This document shows positions 32,301 through 44,274 of a stretch of DNA of 64,000 nucleotides, piece by piece (position 1 is the stretch's first letter; each line of letters starts with the position of its first letter). Origin of the DNA: JAGOMW01 sp964644075 (GTDB lineage: Bacteria > Patescibacteriota > Gracilibacteria > BD1-5 > UBA2023); assembly GCA_964644075.1 (NCBI GenBank), contig CAZXUQ010000002.1:1-64000 (forward strand), given 5' to 3'. Under the pieces are notes generated by a model. It did no database searches and was not told the origin of the DNA. It saw only the letters and a program-made list of their open reading frames with translations. Both the position numbers and the translations under genes were made by a program.

Positions 32301-33355
32301 CGACCACCATCGAGCTGGATCATCGGACGAAGATCTGGAGGGAGGATCTGAAGCGCTGAGAGGATAAAGTTCTCAGGGCGCTGTCCAGACTTGAAGAGTG
32401 ATGAAGCGAGTTTGAGTTTCTGGAGGATCTTTTTGTGCTTACTCTTTGGAGATGCTTTGAGTTCTGCTTGATTTTCTGCGATAAATGCCTTGAGATCGAT
32501 ACGTTCGAGGAGAACCTTGAGGTACTCAGCACCCGTACCACCCTTGAATACGTGAGGGAATTTCTCGTAGATGATACGATAGTCGAGCTCTCCGATAACC
32601 TCTGCTACCTTGAGTGACTTGAGGAGATCGCGGAGCTTGTTGTACTCAGCATCGAGTTCATCGATACGACGAGTATGCATCGTCTCGAGTTCAGCAAATT
32701 CTTTTTTACTGATTTTCTTTTCTTCGAGTTGGAGTGTGAGTTCTCCGACGGTTTTTTGGATATCTTTCTGGAGAGTGACTTTCTGGTTTTTGTAGGCATT
32801 CTCGAGTTCCTTGAGTGCCTCATCACGCTTGTCTTCATAGACTTCTGTCACGATGTATGACGCGAAGTAGACGACCTGCTCGAGTTTTTTTACAGAAATA
32901 TCAAGAAGGAGACCTGTACGAGATGGGACAGACTTCAGGTACCAGATGTGTGCCACAGGAGCTGCGAGCTCGATGTGACCAGTACGCTGGCGGCGAACCT
33001 GAGAAGTCGTGACTTCTACACCACAACGCTCACAGATAACACCCTTGTAGCGAATACGTTTGTACTTACCACATGCACACTCATAGTTCTTGCGAGGACC
33101 AAAAATCTGCTCACAGAAAAGTCCACCACGCTCTGGGCGCTGTGTACGGTAGTTGATCGTCTCAGAGATAAGCACCTCACCATAAGAGAGAGCACGGACA
33201 TCTTCTTTCGAAGCGAGTCCGATCGAGATCGCCTGGAGATTGTCGAGGTTTTTCCCGACAGTGATATCTCGGCGTCCTGCGTGTTTCCCGATTTGGGAAT
33301 AGTCGGTGATCTTGTCATTGAGGAAATTTTCAAGATCTTTTGTCATTGGAAACAT
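29348..33355 (-). CDS. rpoC: DNA-directed RNA polymerase subunit beta'
   Basis: 1335 residues, ATG 33355 (or 33346) to TAA 29348-29350. The N-terminal zinc site CACGKYKRIRYKGVICERC, the catalytic NADFDGDQMAVH loop with its three Asp residues, the second zinc site around CETEEGVCQKC, and [20 protein letters not shown] are all present. A frame of 613 residues has no TGA at all; only a handful of TGA codons occur in the whole gene. It lies 140 bases after rpoB on the same strand. The 140-bp gap holds nothing recognisable. Confidence 0.98.
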
Positions 33356-33495
33356 AAATAGAAAGTTTTAGGAGTAGAATTTCAGATTTCCACCCTCTTT
33401 CGTACCAGTATGTCTGAAGAGGTCATAGGAGAAATATTTTCTCTTTCTCTCGGGCGAGGCCATACGAAATGAGGTGGCGAGATGTAAATTCTTTT

Positions 33496-36400
33496 TTATT
33501 CTTTATCGTCTTCTGGAAGGCTCGTCGTCACTGGAGTCTCATCCTTTGGGAGAGCATCCTCTGGGATATCGACTTCGACGTCGAAGGCTCCTTCGAGTTT
33601 TTCGAGTTCCTCAAATCGTGTCTTCATCTCCATCTCGAGTGCTGCCTTCTCATCTTGTGAGAGGAGGTCGATATTGAGATTGAGTGCCTGGAGTTCACGA
33701 AGGAGAACATTGAACGACTCTGGGACATTTGGACGGCGGATTTTCTTTCCTTTCACAATTGCTTCGTAGAGCTGTGTACGACCATTGATGTCATCTGACT
33801 TCACAGTGAGCATTTCCTGGAGGATATTGGCTGCACCATATCCCTCGAGCGCCCACACTTCCATTTCTCCGAGACGCTGACCACCATTTTGTGCCTTTCC
33901 TCAGAGTGGTTGTTGTGTGACCATCGAGTATGGACCGACACTTCGAGCATGGATCTTATCTTCGACAAGGTGGTGGAGTTTGAGCATATACTTCACTCCG
34001 ACCATAGTTTTTTCCTTGAACGCTTCACCAGTTTTTCCATTGAAAAGCTGGACTTTTCCATCAGCTGGGATACCAGCCTTCTCCATAAGAGCAGAGATCT
34101 GATCAGTCGAGAGACCATTGAGGATTGGAGTTGCTACCTTGATACCCAGAGCGCTCGCAGCCCCTCCGAGGTGTGTCTCGAGGATCTGACCGATGTTCAT
34201 ACGAGAGATGACACCGAGTGGGTTGAGGATGATATCTACTGGAGTTCCATCCGCCATAAATGGCATATCTTCCACTGGGACGATGCGAGAGACGATACCC
34301 TTGTTTCCATGGCGTCCTGCCATCTTATCACCGACCTCGATTTTTCGAGTCTGAGCGATATAGACTTTTACTTGTTTGAATACTCCTGTTGGGAGATTGT
34401 CCCCATCTTCACGACGAAGGACATGGACTCCGATAACCTTACCACCTGATCCAGATGGGAGGATGAGAGACGAGTCTTTCACGTCTTTACTCTTGTCACC
34501 GAAGATGGCACGAAGGAGACGCTCTTCTGGAGAGAGTTCGACTTCACCTTTTGGTGTGACTTTACCGACGAGGATATCTCCTGCGCGGACATAGGCACCG
34601 ATACGGACGATACCATCGACATCGAGATCTTTGAGCTTTGTCGGAGAGACATTTGGGATGTCATTCGTCGTACTCTCAGGCCCGAGTTTGGTCTCACGAA
34701 CATCCATGATATATTCATTGATATGGATAGACGTGTAGTAGTCATTTTGCATGAGACGCTCAGAGATGATGATCGCATCTTCATAGTTGTATCCTTCCCA
34801 TGGCATGTAGGCAACACGGAGGTTACGACCGACGGCGAGTTCACCATTATCGATAGACTGACCATCGGCAAGGATTTTTCCTGCTTCGAATTTCTCCCCT
34901 GTCGTGACACGCGCCCACTGGTGGACGATCATATCATGGTTCGAACGTTCAAACGTCATGAGTGGATGAGTTACTTTCTTTCCACTTGCGTAGATGACAG
35001 AGATGTGTTTTGCATCGACTCCGATAACTTCTCCTGCTTCTGGAGCCTTGATCACATACCCACTTCCCTCTCCGATCACACGCTCCATACCAGTACCGAC
35101 GACTGGAGCCTCAGCTCGCACGAGTGGTACTGCCTGGCGCATCATGTTCGTACCCATTTCGGCACGAGTCGCGTCATCATGTTCGAGAAATGGGATAAGT
35201 GTCGTTGTCTCACTCATCACCTGCTTCGGAGAAATATCGATATGTGTCACTTCGCGAACATAGGCGACGGTTGCTTCTGATGCCTTACGAGAAGAGATAC
35301 GAGTTTCTATAAAGTTTCCATACTCATCTGTTGGAGTGTTGGCCTGAGCGATGACGAGTGCACGTTCTTCGTAGGCGTCAAAATATTCACAGTCAGGTGA
35401 GAGAAATCCACGGACTTCGACCTCATCTGTCTTTATATTTGCGACGATTTTTTTCGCGAGCTCAGGAGTGATAAGCGTCTTTTCTGCGACGATTTCCTTC
35501 CCCTTCGCATCAGTGATCGCATCGAGAGTGATGCGGTTTGTGAGAGATTTTTCGTTATTTTTGACGGTGTGGATAACCTTTCGGAACGGTGTCGTGATAA
35601 ATCCATACTTATCGACACGAGCGTATGATGCAAAGTGAAGTACGAGACCGATGTTTGGTCCTTCTGGAGTAGCGATCGGACATATACGACCATACTGTGT
35701 CGGGTGGACGTCACGGACTTCGAACGAGGCACGTTCACGAGTGAGACCTCCGACTCCGAGTGCTGTCACACGACGTTTGTGCGCGAGCTCTGAGAGTGGA
35801 TTAGACTGGTCCATAAACTGTGAGAGCTGGTTGGTACCAAAAAATTCTCTCATCACTGCTACCATCGGACGTGAGTTGATAAATGTCCCTGGAACCGCTT
35901 CTTCGAGATCAGAAATGATCGTCATACGATCCTTCGCGATCTTTTCCATACGAGCGAGACCGACTTTGACTTTGTCATAGACGAGTTCACCGACAGATCG
36001 GACACGACGGTTTTCGAGGTGATCGATATCATCCGCGAAAAACCCATCACGCTCATCTTCAAGAGAGAAGAGATAGCGAAGTCCTGCGAGGAAATCAACT
36101 CCCATAAGAACCTGTTCTGCTTCTTTTTCTCCTGTGAGTTTCTTGTGATCAGCAAAGTGTGTCGAAAGTTTACGGTTGATCTTGATACGAGCGACATCTC
36201 CGAGTTCGAATTTTTTCGGATCAAAAAATGTCGAAGCAAAAAGTTGTTCTACTCGCTCATCAGTACCGAGATCACCTGGACGGAGGAGCTTATAGATCGC
36301 ATAGAGCGCCTCCATACGATTTTTTGTCTTGTCTTTTTCGATGGTTGGTGCGATATGACGAGTGATCCACTCATCTTCACCTTTAAACGCACCGAGGATA

Positions 36401-37056
36401 TCAGCATCACTTTCATAACCAAATGCACGGAGAATAACCGTCATTGGGATTTTTCGTTTCTTATCAATTTTTACGTTCACAACACCTTTCTTCTCGACTT
36501 CGATCTCAAACCATGAACCACGGTGTGGGATGATCTTCATACCATACATACCAGTCGCCTTTGGATCTGGTGTGAAAAACATACCAGTCGATCGGATTAC
36601 CTGATTGACGATGACACGTTCGATACCATTGACGATAAATGTTCCCATCTCAGTCATGAGAGGGATACCACCGAGGTACACATCTTGTTCCTTGATTTCT
36701 CATGATGCTTTATTGAGCATTTCGAAACGGACCTTGAGAGGAGCTTCGTAGTTGAGATTTTTTCTTTTACAGTCAGAAACTGAGTATTTTGGTTCTTCGA
36801 GAGCATAGCTCTTGTAGTAGATAGAGATCTTCTCTCCTGAGAAGTCATCTATCGGAAATGACTCTTCGAAAGCCTTCCCGATGCGGCGCTCGAGAAAGTC
36901 TCGGTAGCTATCGAGCTGGACTTCGATGAGTCCTGGGAGTTCGAGGATCGTACGATCATCGTTAAAAAAGTATCTTCCCTGATCACTATAAATTTCCCCA
37001 AGATTTTGCGCTTGAGGTGTGACGGAAGAAACTTTCGTTTCTTTAGTTTTTGCCAT
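33496..37056 (-). CDS. rpoB: DNA-directed RNA polymerase subunit beta
   Basis: 1186 residues, ATG 37056 to TAA 33496-33498. Fork and active-site blocks: LSQFMDQSNPLSELAHKRR, YGRICPIATPEGPNIGL, GDKMAGRHGNKGIVS, and the C-terminal GEMEVWALEGYGAANILQ. The rifampicin-region residues look wild type. Only two TGA codons occur (36700-36702 and 33901-33903), although the protein has many glycines. rplJL, which often precede rpoB, are not here; instead a 422-bp divergent gap with possible RNA structure lies upstream. Confidence 0.98.
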
Positions 37057-37111
37057 GGTAATATGAGAAATTAGGATTTAGAACTTAGAATTGAAGAATG
37101 CTAAGGTTCCT

Positions 37112-37136
37112 GTCATTCCTGCAGAGGCAGGAATCC
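37112..37136. repeat. Compact palindromic repeat upstream of rpoB
   Basis: GTCATTCCTGCAGAGGCAGGAATCC: stem of nine pairs with a three-base loop. Same type as 26011-26037 and 29316-29339. Confidence 0.7.
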
Positions 37137-37165
37137 AGTTTCTGAAACTGTATTATTTGTGTAAT

Positions 37166-37277
37166 CTCCACTCCATATCGCACCATGACAAGAGGCGATA
37201 AAGAAAGGACTGGATACGCACAAAACGCCTCACGAGCAGTATTACAAAATCGAAAGCCGTGAGGAAAACGAGTGGAG
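37166..37277. ncRNA. Possible structured RNA (three-way junction) upstream of rpoB
   Basis: Three complementary pairs nest without conflict: CTCCACTC (37166-37173) with GAGTGGAG (37270-37277); TATCGC (37176-37181) with GCGATA (37195-37200); CCTCACG (37228-37234) with CGTGAGG (37258-37264), the last extended by GC/GC around a bulged A. The closed domain is 112 bases. It does not match 5S rRNA, and I cannot assign it to a riboswitch class. On the minus strand it would be a leader of rpoBC, ending 110 bases before rpoB. A second weaker set (CGGATA/TATCCG around GGGTG/CACCC) is at 37324-37411. No gene is seen in 37057-37478. Confidence 0.45.
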
Positions 37278-37478
37278 TATAATCGGTAAAAGAAAGAAAG
37301 CAAATTTTTCTCATAAAATACTTCGGATAATACGGGTGATACTATTTTTTTCTAAATATAACACCCACTGAGAGTGATAAAAAATTACTATAAAATAGCT
37401 TAAAGTATCCGCAAGACAGCTTCTCTTGTATTTTTCTCTGAAATCTCCATTATACACTCATAATTTCTTCTTATCAGT

Positions 37479-38948
37479 ATGCAAAAAATACCTCTCAAAA
37501 AAGATATCCATCTTCTCTTTGTCGCAGGGTTTTTCCTCATCGCAGCAAGCGTATATGCTGCGATTGGTCTCCCTTGGTGACCTGACGAGAAACAAGCAAA
37601 CGGTTTTCTCGTGATGGCAGGACAAAATAAGAATGTAAATGTATATAGCGAGTGTAAGAAGGTTACTGCAACGACGAAGAATGTATTTGTTCCGACAGGA
37701 AATCAGAGTGAATGGAACAATTTCAAAACGAATGCTCCAAACAATAATCTCTGAGTGACGATTGGTAATTGTGGGGCGAGTACTGTGGTCGGATATAGCT
37801 GGAATGTAGGAACATGGTGAGCGTGTAATGCAGAGTGCGGGACACAGACAAACCAGTACCGAACTGTCACTTGTAATGAAATGACTTCTCTCTCGCCAAA
37901 AGTCTATGGAAATATCGTTTCTGACGCATATTGCAGTAGCATGACGAAACCTCTCGATGTACAAGGTTGTACAGGAACAAATAACTGTGCAGTTTGTAAT
38001 ATGAACGGTATCCAAGACAATGGTGAGACTGGAGTAGATTGTGGTGGTCCATACTGTAGTACCTGTTCGACTGTTCCTCCTACGAGCACTATCTCGGGTC
38101 CTGTGTCACAGTGTATTAGTTTTGGTCCGAGCACCTACTACAAGATCAACTACTACACTCAGACCAACCCTCAGAGCGGATATATACAAGACCAGACATA
38201 TAATGTCGCTGGTATAGGAAGTGCCAGTTTCCAAGGATATGGACCAAACACTGCATCATGGGCGCAACCAGCAGAAAATCCTCCCGTAAATTATACAAAT
38301 AGCAGTTGTACAGCAAGCACTCCTGTGACACCGACTGTGAACTCTTGTGCGACAAATCCATCTTTTGCTAATCTTGGTCAACTAACGACAGGAAATCCTA
38401 CACAACCATGACAATGATGGACATACTCAGCTATCCCAGGAAACTGTACATATACGTGTACCAACGGGTATAGTGGTGACGGGTGTGCAGTAGCACCAGT
38501 AGTCAATTGAACATGTGGAAGTAGTAATGGACAAACATCCGGAACAAATCCACTAAAAACTGGATGAAACCTCTGTTCAAGTGGCAATCCAACAGGATCA
38601 TCAAGTGACGATATGACAGGAATTGCCACCTGGGAATGTACTGGAAATGGTACAAGTATCGCTGTTTGTAGTGCAAAATACTCACTTTCTGGATGGTGTA
38701 GTGCTGCAGAGTGACAAACATGGAACTACCTTCCATCACAGTTATGCTATAGATGAACAGTAATATCAGGACCTACAGATATTATTTCTGGAAACTATGA
38801 AAACCAAATTCTCACTGGATGGTCATGGGTCTGTGGCTGAATAAATTGATGAAACAATGTTACCTGTAATGCGAGTTATGCACCTTCTGGATGATGAGAT
38901 ACCTGAGGCGGTTGATGTGGTGGCGCCTGAGGTTCATGTGGTGAATAA
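37479..38948 (+). CDS. Exported Cys-rich protein with TSP1-like module, 489 aa
   Basis: ATG 37479 to TAA 38946-38948, many TGA codons. Signal segment LLFVAGFFLIAASVYA, then a conserved N-terminal domain (IGLPWGPDEKQANGFLVMAG and YSECKKVTATTKNVFVPTG) shared almost word for word with the protein at 44275. A thrombospondin-type-1-like unit follows: SWNVGTWGACNAECGTQTNQ with TVTC. The rest is Cys/Gly/Ser/Thr-rich with short repeats, and includes an NGIQDNGETGVDCGGPYCSTC unit typical of secreted CPR proteins. It ends in a Gly-rich tail. Likely a surface or adhesion protein held by disulfides. Confidence 0.8.
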
Positions 38949-38983
38949 ACTAAATAGTATATTTTTATCCTAATAATAAATCT

Positions 38984-39994
38984 ATGAAAAAAATTCTTAT
39001 ACTGGCTGCCATTTTATGAATACTTTTATGAGTTGGTTTTTATACTTACTTTCATTTTTTTCAGAAAGATATAAAAAAAACTGATGAACTTGTAAAAATA
39101 CAGAACGAAAATAAAGAGTTTCAAAATGGATACAACGAGCTTATTAATGGAAATACGACCGGGGCGATTGAACATTTTGAGAAAAGCAAAGAAAATATAA
39201 ATTCACTTTCTGGAATAGCCATAGTGGATTTTAATATAGCAAGCGCTAAATTTGAACAAGATAGAAATAGTGGAGTAGCCTCATATGCTGACCTCGCAAA
39301 AGATGAACGTTACCCAAAACGTACAAGAGCTCTCGCCATGCAAAGAGCATATCTCATGTATAGAAGATTTAACGATGAAAATCTTTTACGAACTCTCGCA
39401 GAAAAAAATGACATAGAGTGGACAAATTCTGAGGATGTAAAACATAAATACATGCAGAAATCTTACGATGTGTATCCCCTTCCTGGATCATCTATATTTC
39501 TGCTGAAAAAAGAGTTATCCGCTACATCAAAAAAAGAGGATGCAGAAAAAATCTTATCTCGATATAAAAATCCCATAGAAGACGGTATTAGCGCTATGAA
39601 AGAAACATCTTGAGAACTCGTGGAAGCGACGAGCGCTATGCTTGGGTATGCAAACACACTTTCTCTTCTTTATGTGAAATTTAGTATCGGAAATAAAGAA
39701 ACCGTAGAAAAACACTATAAAGACCTCATACAATTCGATCAGGATAAAAACTTTACGACCAACAAGCAATACACACTCCTCTACTACGCCGATTTTCTTT
39801 CATCTTTATGAGATTATCGAGGTGCAAATGAAGTACTAGGAATACTTACATCAGAACCTCTCGACTCTGCTCTTATCGAAGCTCTTCCTAAATCTAAAGA
39901 ATTTACCTACTTATCAAAAATACCAAGTGAATTTATACGTAACACTGATATAGTAAAAATTATCGCGGGAATATGATCTGATACTCAAAAATAA
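38984..39994 (+). CDS. Membrane-anchored TPR-like protein, 336 aa
   Basis: ATG 38984 to TAA 39992-39994. N-terminal helix (KKILILAAILGILLGVGFY) with two TGA glycines in the hydrophobic core, then a helical exported domain. NGYNELINGNTTGAIEHFEK looks like a tetratricopeptide repeat. The tail is Lys/Glu-rich. A likely periplasmic or surface scaffold of the island; it is packed 35 bases after the first surface protein and 11 bases before the rhodanese gene. Confidence 0.65.
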
Positions 39995-40005
39995 TCTATA
40001 ACAAT

Positions 40006-40458
40006 ATGTACAAATGACTCACCGTTTTGTCTTCTATTATCTGAACATGTATTGGTATACTCCTAGCGCTCAATGTAGACTTTATACGCTATAACACATA
40101 TTTCGAGCCTTCTCGTGTCGAGGTGTCACCAGCGGAAGCATACAAAGATATAGCCACACGATGATCTGGAAATTATCTCTTTCTCGATGTAAGAACACTT
40201 TCTGAATATAATCAACTTCATGCATCGTGATCTCAAAGTACACCAATAGCAGATTTATATGATCTTTGGAGAGATAAGCTTCCTCGCTCTGAGGATACAC
40301 CCATCTACCTCATATGTACAAGTGGACGACTCGCTTCAGTCGCATACGACTTTTTACAGATGCATTGATTTCGAAATATCAAACATATAGAGTGATGAGT
40401 AACTTGATGGATATGAGAAAAGCAGCCAGTTCAAACAAAACAAATATTTCGTAACTAA
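40006..40458 (+). CDS. Membrane-anchored rhodanese-like protein, 150 aa
   Basis: ATG 40006 to TAA 40456-40458 with ten TGA codons. N-terminal membrane segment (GLTVLSSIIGTCIGILLAL), then a rhodanese domain: YLFLDVRTLSEYNQLHASG and the active loop ICTSGRLASVA with the catalytic Cys, ending GGVTGWIGE. Rhodanese domains carry sulfur or act in thiol exchange. Its location outside the membrane and beside a thioredoxin-fold protein suggests a role in thiol handling of the Cys-rich exported proteins. Confidence 0.8.
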
Positions 40459-40468
40459 CTACCTTAGA

Positions 40469-41236
40469 ATGAAAGTGAAGATATACCAAAAGTACAAGTG
40501 GGATATTTTGTATATTTTTATACTTATATGTATAGTTGCATCTCTTATTTTAGTGCCTTTCTGGAAGAAAAAGGAACTTCAGCATGCACCACTGCCTGTT
40601 GCTATGAGAGAAAATATCATGCCGATGAGAGATATTACAGAGGATGATGTATTTCGGTGGAAAAATAATTCTCGTTATACACTTGTAGTATACACAAGTC
40701 TCGACTGTGAGCACTGTAGAAAGCTTTATGAATTTATAGAATCAAGGTATGATATATTTCATGAAAGTTTTAACCTTATTTATCGTAATGCACCACTTAC
40801 AGATATAGAACCTCTCTCAAAATGAAAAGCTATACTATGATGATGTCTAAAAGAGATTGAATGAGAAAAGGCTTACTTTCAATTCATAACGGAACTATAT
40901 AAAACATATAATATGTTTCAGAAGGACAACAGTTGGGCTTACGAAATAGCAAAAAAGTATACACATAAAGAAAGTGATTTCTTCTCTTGTAAAAACTCAG
41001 ATACTATGAGGAAAGAAATAGAGAAGCAACAGCAACAATCACTAGAAGATGGCGTATGATCTACTCCCACTCTTGGTATATTTTTTGATAGTGAACTCGT
41101 CTGACGATACGCTGTCTCTGGAAGGAAAGCAATGCAAATAGTAGAATATCTATCACTTTTTACAAGTAAGGCTGATCAGTTTTGGAGTGATGATCTTCTA
41201 AATGAGTACTTAGATAAGTATCGAGCCTCTCATTAG
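40469..41236 (+). CDS. Membrane-anchored thioredoxin-fold (DsbA-like) protein, 255 aa
   Basis: ATG 40469 to TAG 41234-41236. One N-terminal helix (ILYIFILICIVASLILVPFW), then a thioredoxin fold with TLVVYTSLDCEHCRKLYEFI, the CEHC active pair, and a helical insert. VGSTPTLGIFFD supplies the cis-Pro loop that faces the CxxC site in DsbA proteins. It would make or reshuffle disulfides outside the membrane. The setting, among very Cys-rich secreted proteins, fits a dedicated oxidase or isomerase. Ten bases separate it from the rhodanese gene. Confidence 0.82.
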
Positions 41237-41271
41237 AAAACATTTACAAAAAAATCGTCAAGGGAATTTCC

Positions 41272-41303
41272 GAGAAAAATGCAAGATTTTTGCATTTTTT
41301 TTT
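41272..41303 (+). terminator. Intrinsic terminator after the thioredoxin-fold gene
   Basis: AAAATGCAA, GATT, TTTGCATTTTTTTTT. Confidence 0.75.
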
Positions 41304-41337
41304 ATCATATGATAGAGTATTTCTGTAACTTTTTTTT

Positions 41338-42663
41338 ATGCAGAAAAATACGCACATTCGATCTCTCAGTATCCTCTTAGTCTCGAGTATGGTGACACTG
41401 GGAATAAGTCTGAGTTTCGCAGACTCTCAGACACTTATAGGTATATTTGGCACTCCCTATACTCTCGGATCATTTTCTCCTACAGGAAATGCTGGGAAAA
41501 TCATCGTCAGTAAAGACTATCCATATACAGTAGATACAGACCCGAGTGATCCGACAGGATCAGGACTCGTACTCACAGGACGATATATGTTCCTCGAGAC
41601 TGCTGGATGGATCGAGTTCACACATGATAAAAGTGCGCTCCCTGGTACTGATATCGGAGTCAAATTCTCAAGTATCCCATCAGATACCACTATCAATGAG
41701 TGGAAACTCGCAGAGCCACTCTACGGATGGAGTGATAGTGCTGGATGGATCGATTTCAATGATACAAATGTCTCAAGTGGACTTATTTACCGTGGAGGAG
41801 GACTTTCGAGCTTCACTGGATACGCCTGGAGTGAAAACCTCGGATGGCTTGATTTTAGCAAAGCAGTCGTCGACTTTTTGAATAAAGTAAAAGTCATCGG
41901 AAGTATCGGTGGAAATAAAACATTTGATGTTGTGTATAATGTCGGTGAAAAATTTAACTCTGTATCAGTGACGAGTCTCATAAATACAGTACGCAGAAAT
42001 ATCGGACTCATGACTCGATCTGTCGGAAATGACAAGATCAACACAACAACCTCTACAGCCAATAAACTCAATGATGTCACTGTACTCTATAAAATTTCTG
42101 GTCAAACTCTCGATAATGCAGATGACCTTTTCGACGAAAGTAATCCTGATCCACTAAGAACCTATATCATCATCGGAAGTGACCTCATCATCGATGGTGA
42201 TGTCCTCAAAAATCCGAACGTGAAGACTTCTCGTGCTATCATCGTCCTCAAAAATGAGGCATGACAGTGAGGAAATATTTATATTAATGCAAATGTAAAA
42301 AATATCTACGCCACACTCCTGGCTGAGGGTTCTGTATTTTCAGGTGATAATGCATCTTCTCTCTACAACGATAACGAGTGAAAACGTGATGCTCTCCCAC
42401 GTAACCAACTCTATATAAACGGAAGTGTCATCTCTCGAAACACGATCGGATGATCACAAAAGACGCCGCTCTCATGTCCGTATACAGTGAGTACTGCAGA
42501 CTGTACGAAAAATGAAGCAGCTATTTACGACTGGAACTACTTCCGCACCTTCGATAAGACAAAATTCAGTCGATCAGAAAAATCCTGATACGATGACTAC
42601 TCTGTCGTCATCGAGTACGATCCCAAACTCATCCAAGATCCTCCACCAGGTCTCGAAAACTAA
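41338..42663 (+). CDS. Exported protein with GWIxF repeats, 441 aa
   Basis: ATG 41338 to TAA 42661-42663. Signal peptide SILLVSSMVTLGISLSFA. Three copies of an aromatic motif occur in the first half: TAGWIEF, SAGWIDF and NLGWLDF, the last preceded by TGYAWSE; such A-W-S-E-x-x-G-W-I-x-F repeats are frequent in exported CPR proteins. The second half is beta-rich with DLIIDGDVLKNPNVKTSRAI and a segment NIYINANVKNIYATLLAEGS. The ATG follows a run of eight T. Function unknown; surface location is inferred. Confidence 0.75.
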
Positions 42664-42699
42664 TTTCTTACTTCCATTTATATCTATAATTTCTCTCTT

Positions 42700-44217
42700 A
42701 TGCGTACCTCATCTCTCATCGCTGGTCTCATGATCACGACACTTCCTCTCGCTACTCTGAGTTTTTCAGCTATTACTTTCGCTGATGTAGTCTGACTCGA
42801 CCCTATCGTCACAGAAGAAGATACTGGCAAAGCTCCAAGTGCAGTTCCAAGTGGAACGAGTGCTCCTGCCTGAGGATATTTTTCTCGGTACTTTAGCAAC
42901 CTCGCTGAAAACGATTGTACCGCTAGTCAGATCGTAAGTGATTTTGATAATAGCAAAACAACAAACTACCTCAAGCCAAAATGTACAGAAATTTCATCTA
43001 TTCTCGCTGGATACTTTGCTACCCTCGGACTGAGTTCCAATGCTCCTGTCGTGTTCAATGCCAACGGAAGCGCAACAAATCTCGATATGAATAGTGGATC
43101 ACTCACGAACACTATGGTCACGAACCTTTTCGCAAACAACAACTACACGACGGCTCTCACTACATGGATCAATAATAATGGTGGAACGCTCAATATGCAA
43201 TCTCAGTGGAAAGATGTGACTGGGGGTATCGCATATACAGGAGGAAATATCGCTCTCGGAAGCACTAATACCAGTGCTGGAAAAATGTATGTAGCAGGAA
43301 AAACTGTTATCGGAGATTTTGTAAACTATCTTCCCGATGCTGGAAATCCATGGAACTACAATATCCAACTCACTGGTTACCCAACGACAAGTATCGGTTT
43401 TTATGATGCAGAGCACACTAGTGCATCAGCTATTAAGTATACAAGTGAAGGATTTGTCATCGGAACAGATGACGGAGGTGGATGGGGAAGAAAATCTGTC
43501 AGCATGGGATCAAATCTGAACGTAAATGCTATCGGAAGCTTCGGTACACTTGCTGGAGGGAACTATACACAGGTTCTCTACAATCCTCTCTACGGCGGTG
43601 AAGTCAGAGCCAACTCTCTCTCAAACGGTCGACTCAATCTCAACTGGCAGGCTGGAAACGGAGGCGTACATGTGGGAAATGGATCAAGTGGGTATGGTGA
43701 CCTCTACGCTCGTAACCTCAATGCAAGCAATAATATCTATGCCTCTGGAACTATCAACCTAAGTTCTACAGGTAGTATCTGTTTCGGTGGAACATGTTAC
43801 AATACAACAAACCTCGGTGGTGGATCTTCTCAGTGGACCAACGAAGCAGGTGGTATCTACTATGGTACAACAGCAGCCAATGGAAATGTCCGCGCTCTCG
43901 GGAACGTCACTGCTAACGGATTTCTCTACTCGTCTGATAAAAATCTCAAGAAAAATATCACTCCACTCGAAGGATCTCTCGAAAAAATCATCAGGCTCTC
44001 TGGGTATAGCTACAACTGGAAATCTACTGGAAAGGCAGATATGGGTGTCATAGCGCAGGAAGTCGAGACCGTCTATCCAGACCTCGTCCATACTGATAAA
44101 AATGGTGTGAAGTCAGTAGAGTATGCGAACCTCATCGCTCCTCTCATCGAAGCAGTCAAGTCTCAGCAAAAAGAGATCGAGGCACTCAAGGCAGAAGTCG
44201 CGAACCTCAAAAAATAA
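42700..44217 (+). CDS. Exported protein with S74 intramolecular chaperone tail, 505 aa
   Basis: ATG 42700 to TAA 44215-44217. Signal-like N-terminus (SLIAGLMITTLPLATLSFSA), a Gly/Asn/Ser-rich beta-repetitive middle typical of trimeric fibres, then a C-terminal Peptidase_S74 domain: LYSSDKNLKKNITPLEGSLE, YNWKSTGKADMGVIAQEVE and the coiled end EALKAEVANLKK. In phage tail spikes this domain trimerises the fibre and cuts itself off at a Ser. Here the gene sits among cell-surface genes, so a cellular adhesin is more likely than a prophage. TGA codons occur only in the first 70 residues. Confidence 0.82.
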
Positions 44218-44274
44218 TATCCACTTTTATCTAGCGATTTTCGTACCTGTGGGAATACCGTAAACTCGATATTT

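Noticed and set aside
33889..36705. Long plus-strand open frames opposite rpoB and rpoC
   Set aside because: They are shadows: codon bias of the real minus-strand genes leaves few TAA/TAG on the other strand, and their proteins show no motifs.
37166..37277. 5S rRNA gene
   Set aside because: Length and three-way junction fit, but the conserved 5S loop sequences around the first internal helix are missing.
42700..44217. Prophage tail fibre
   Set aside because: The S74 tail domain alone suggested phage, but no capsid, terminase, portal or integrase genes surround it, and its neighbours are exported cell-surface proteins.
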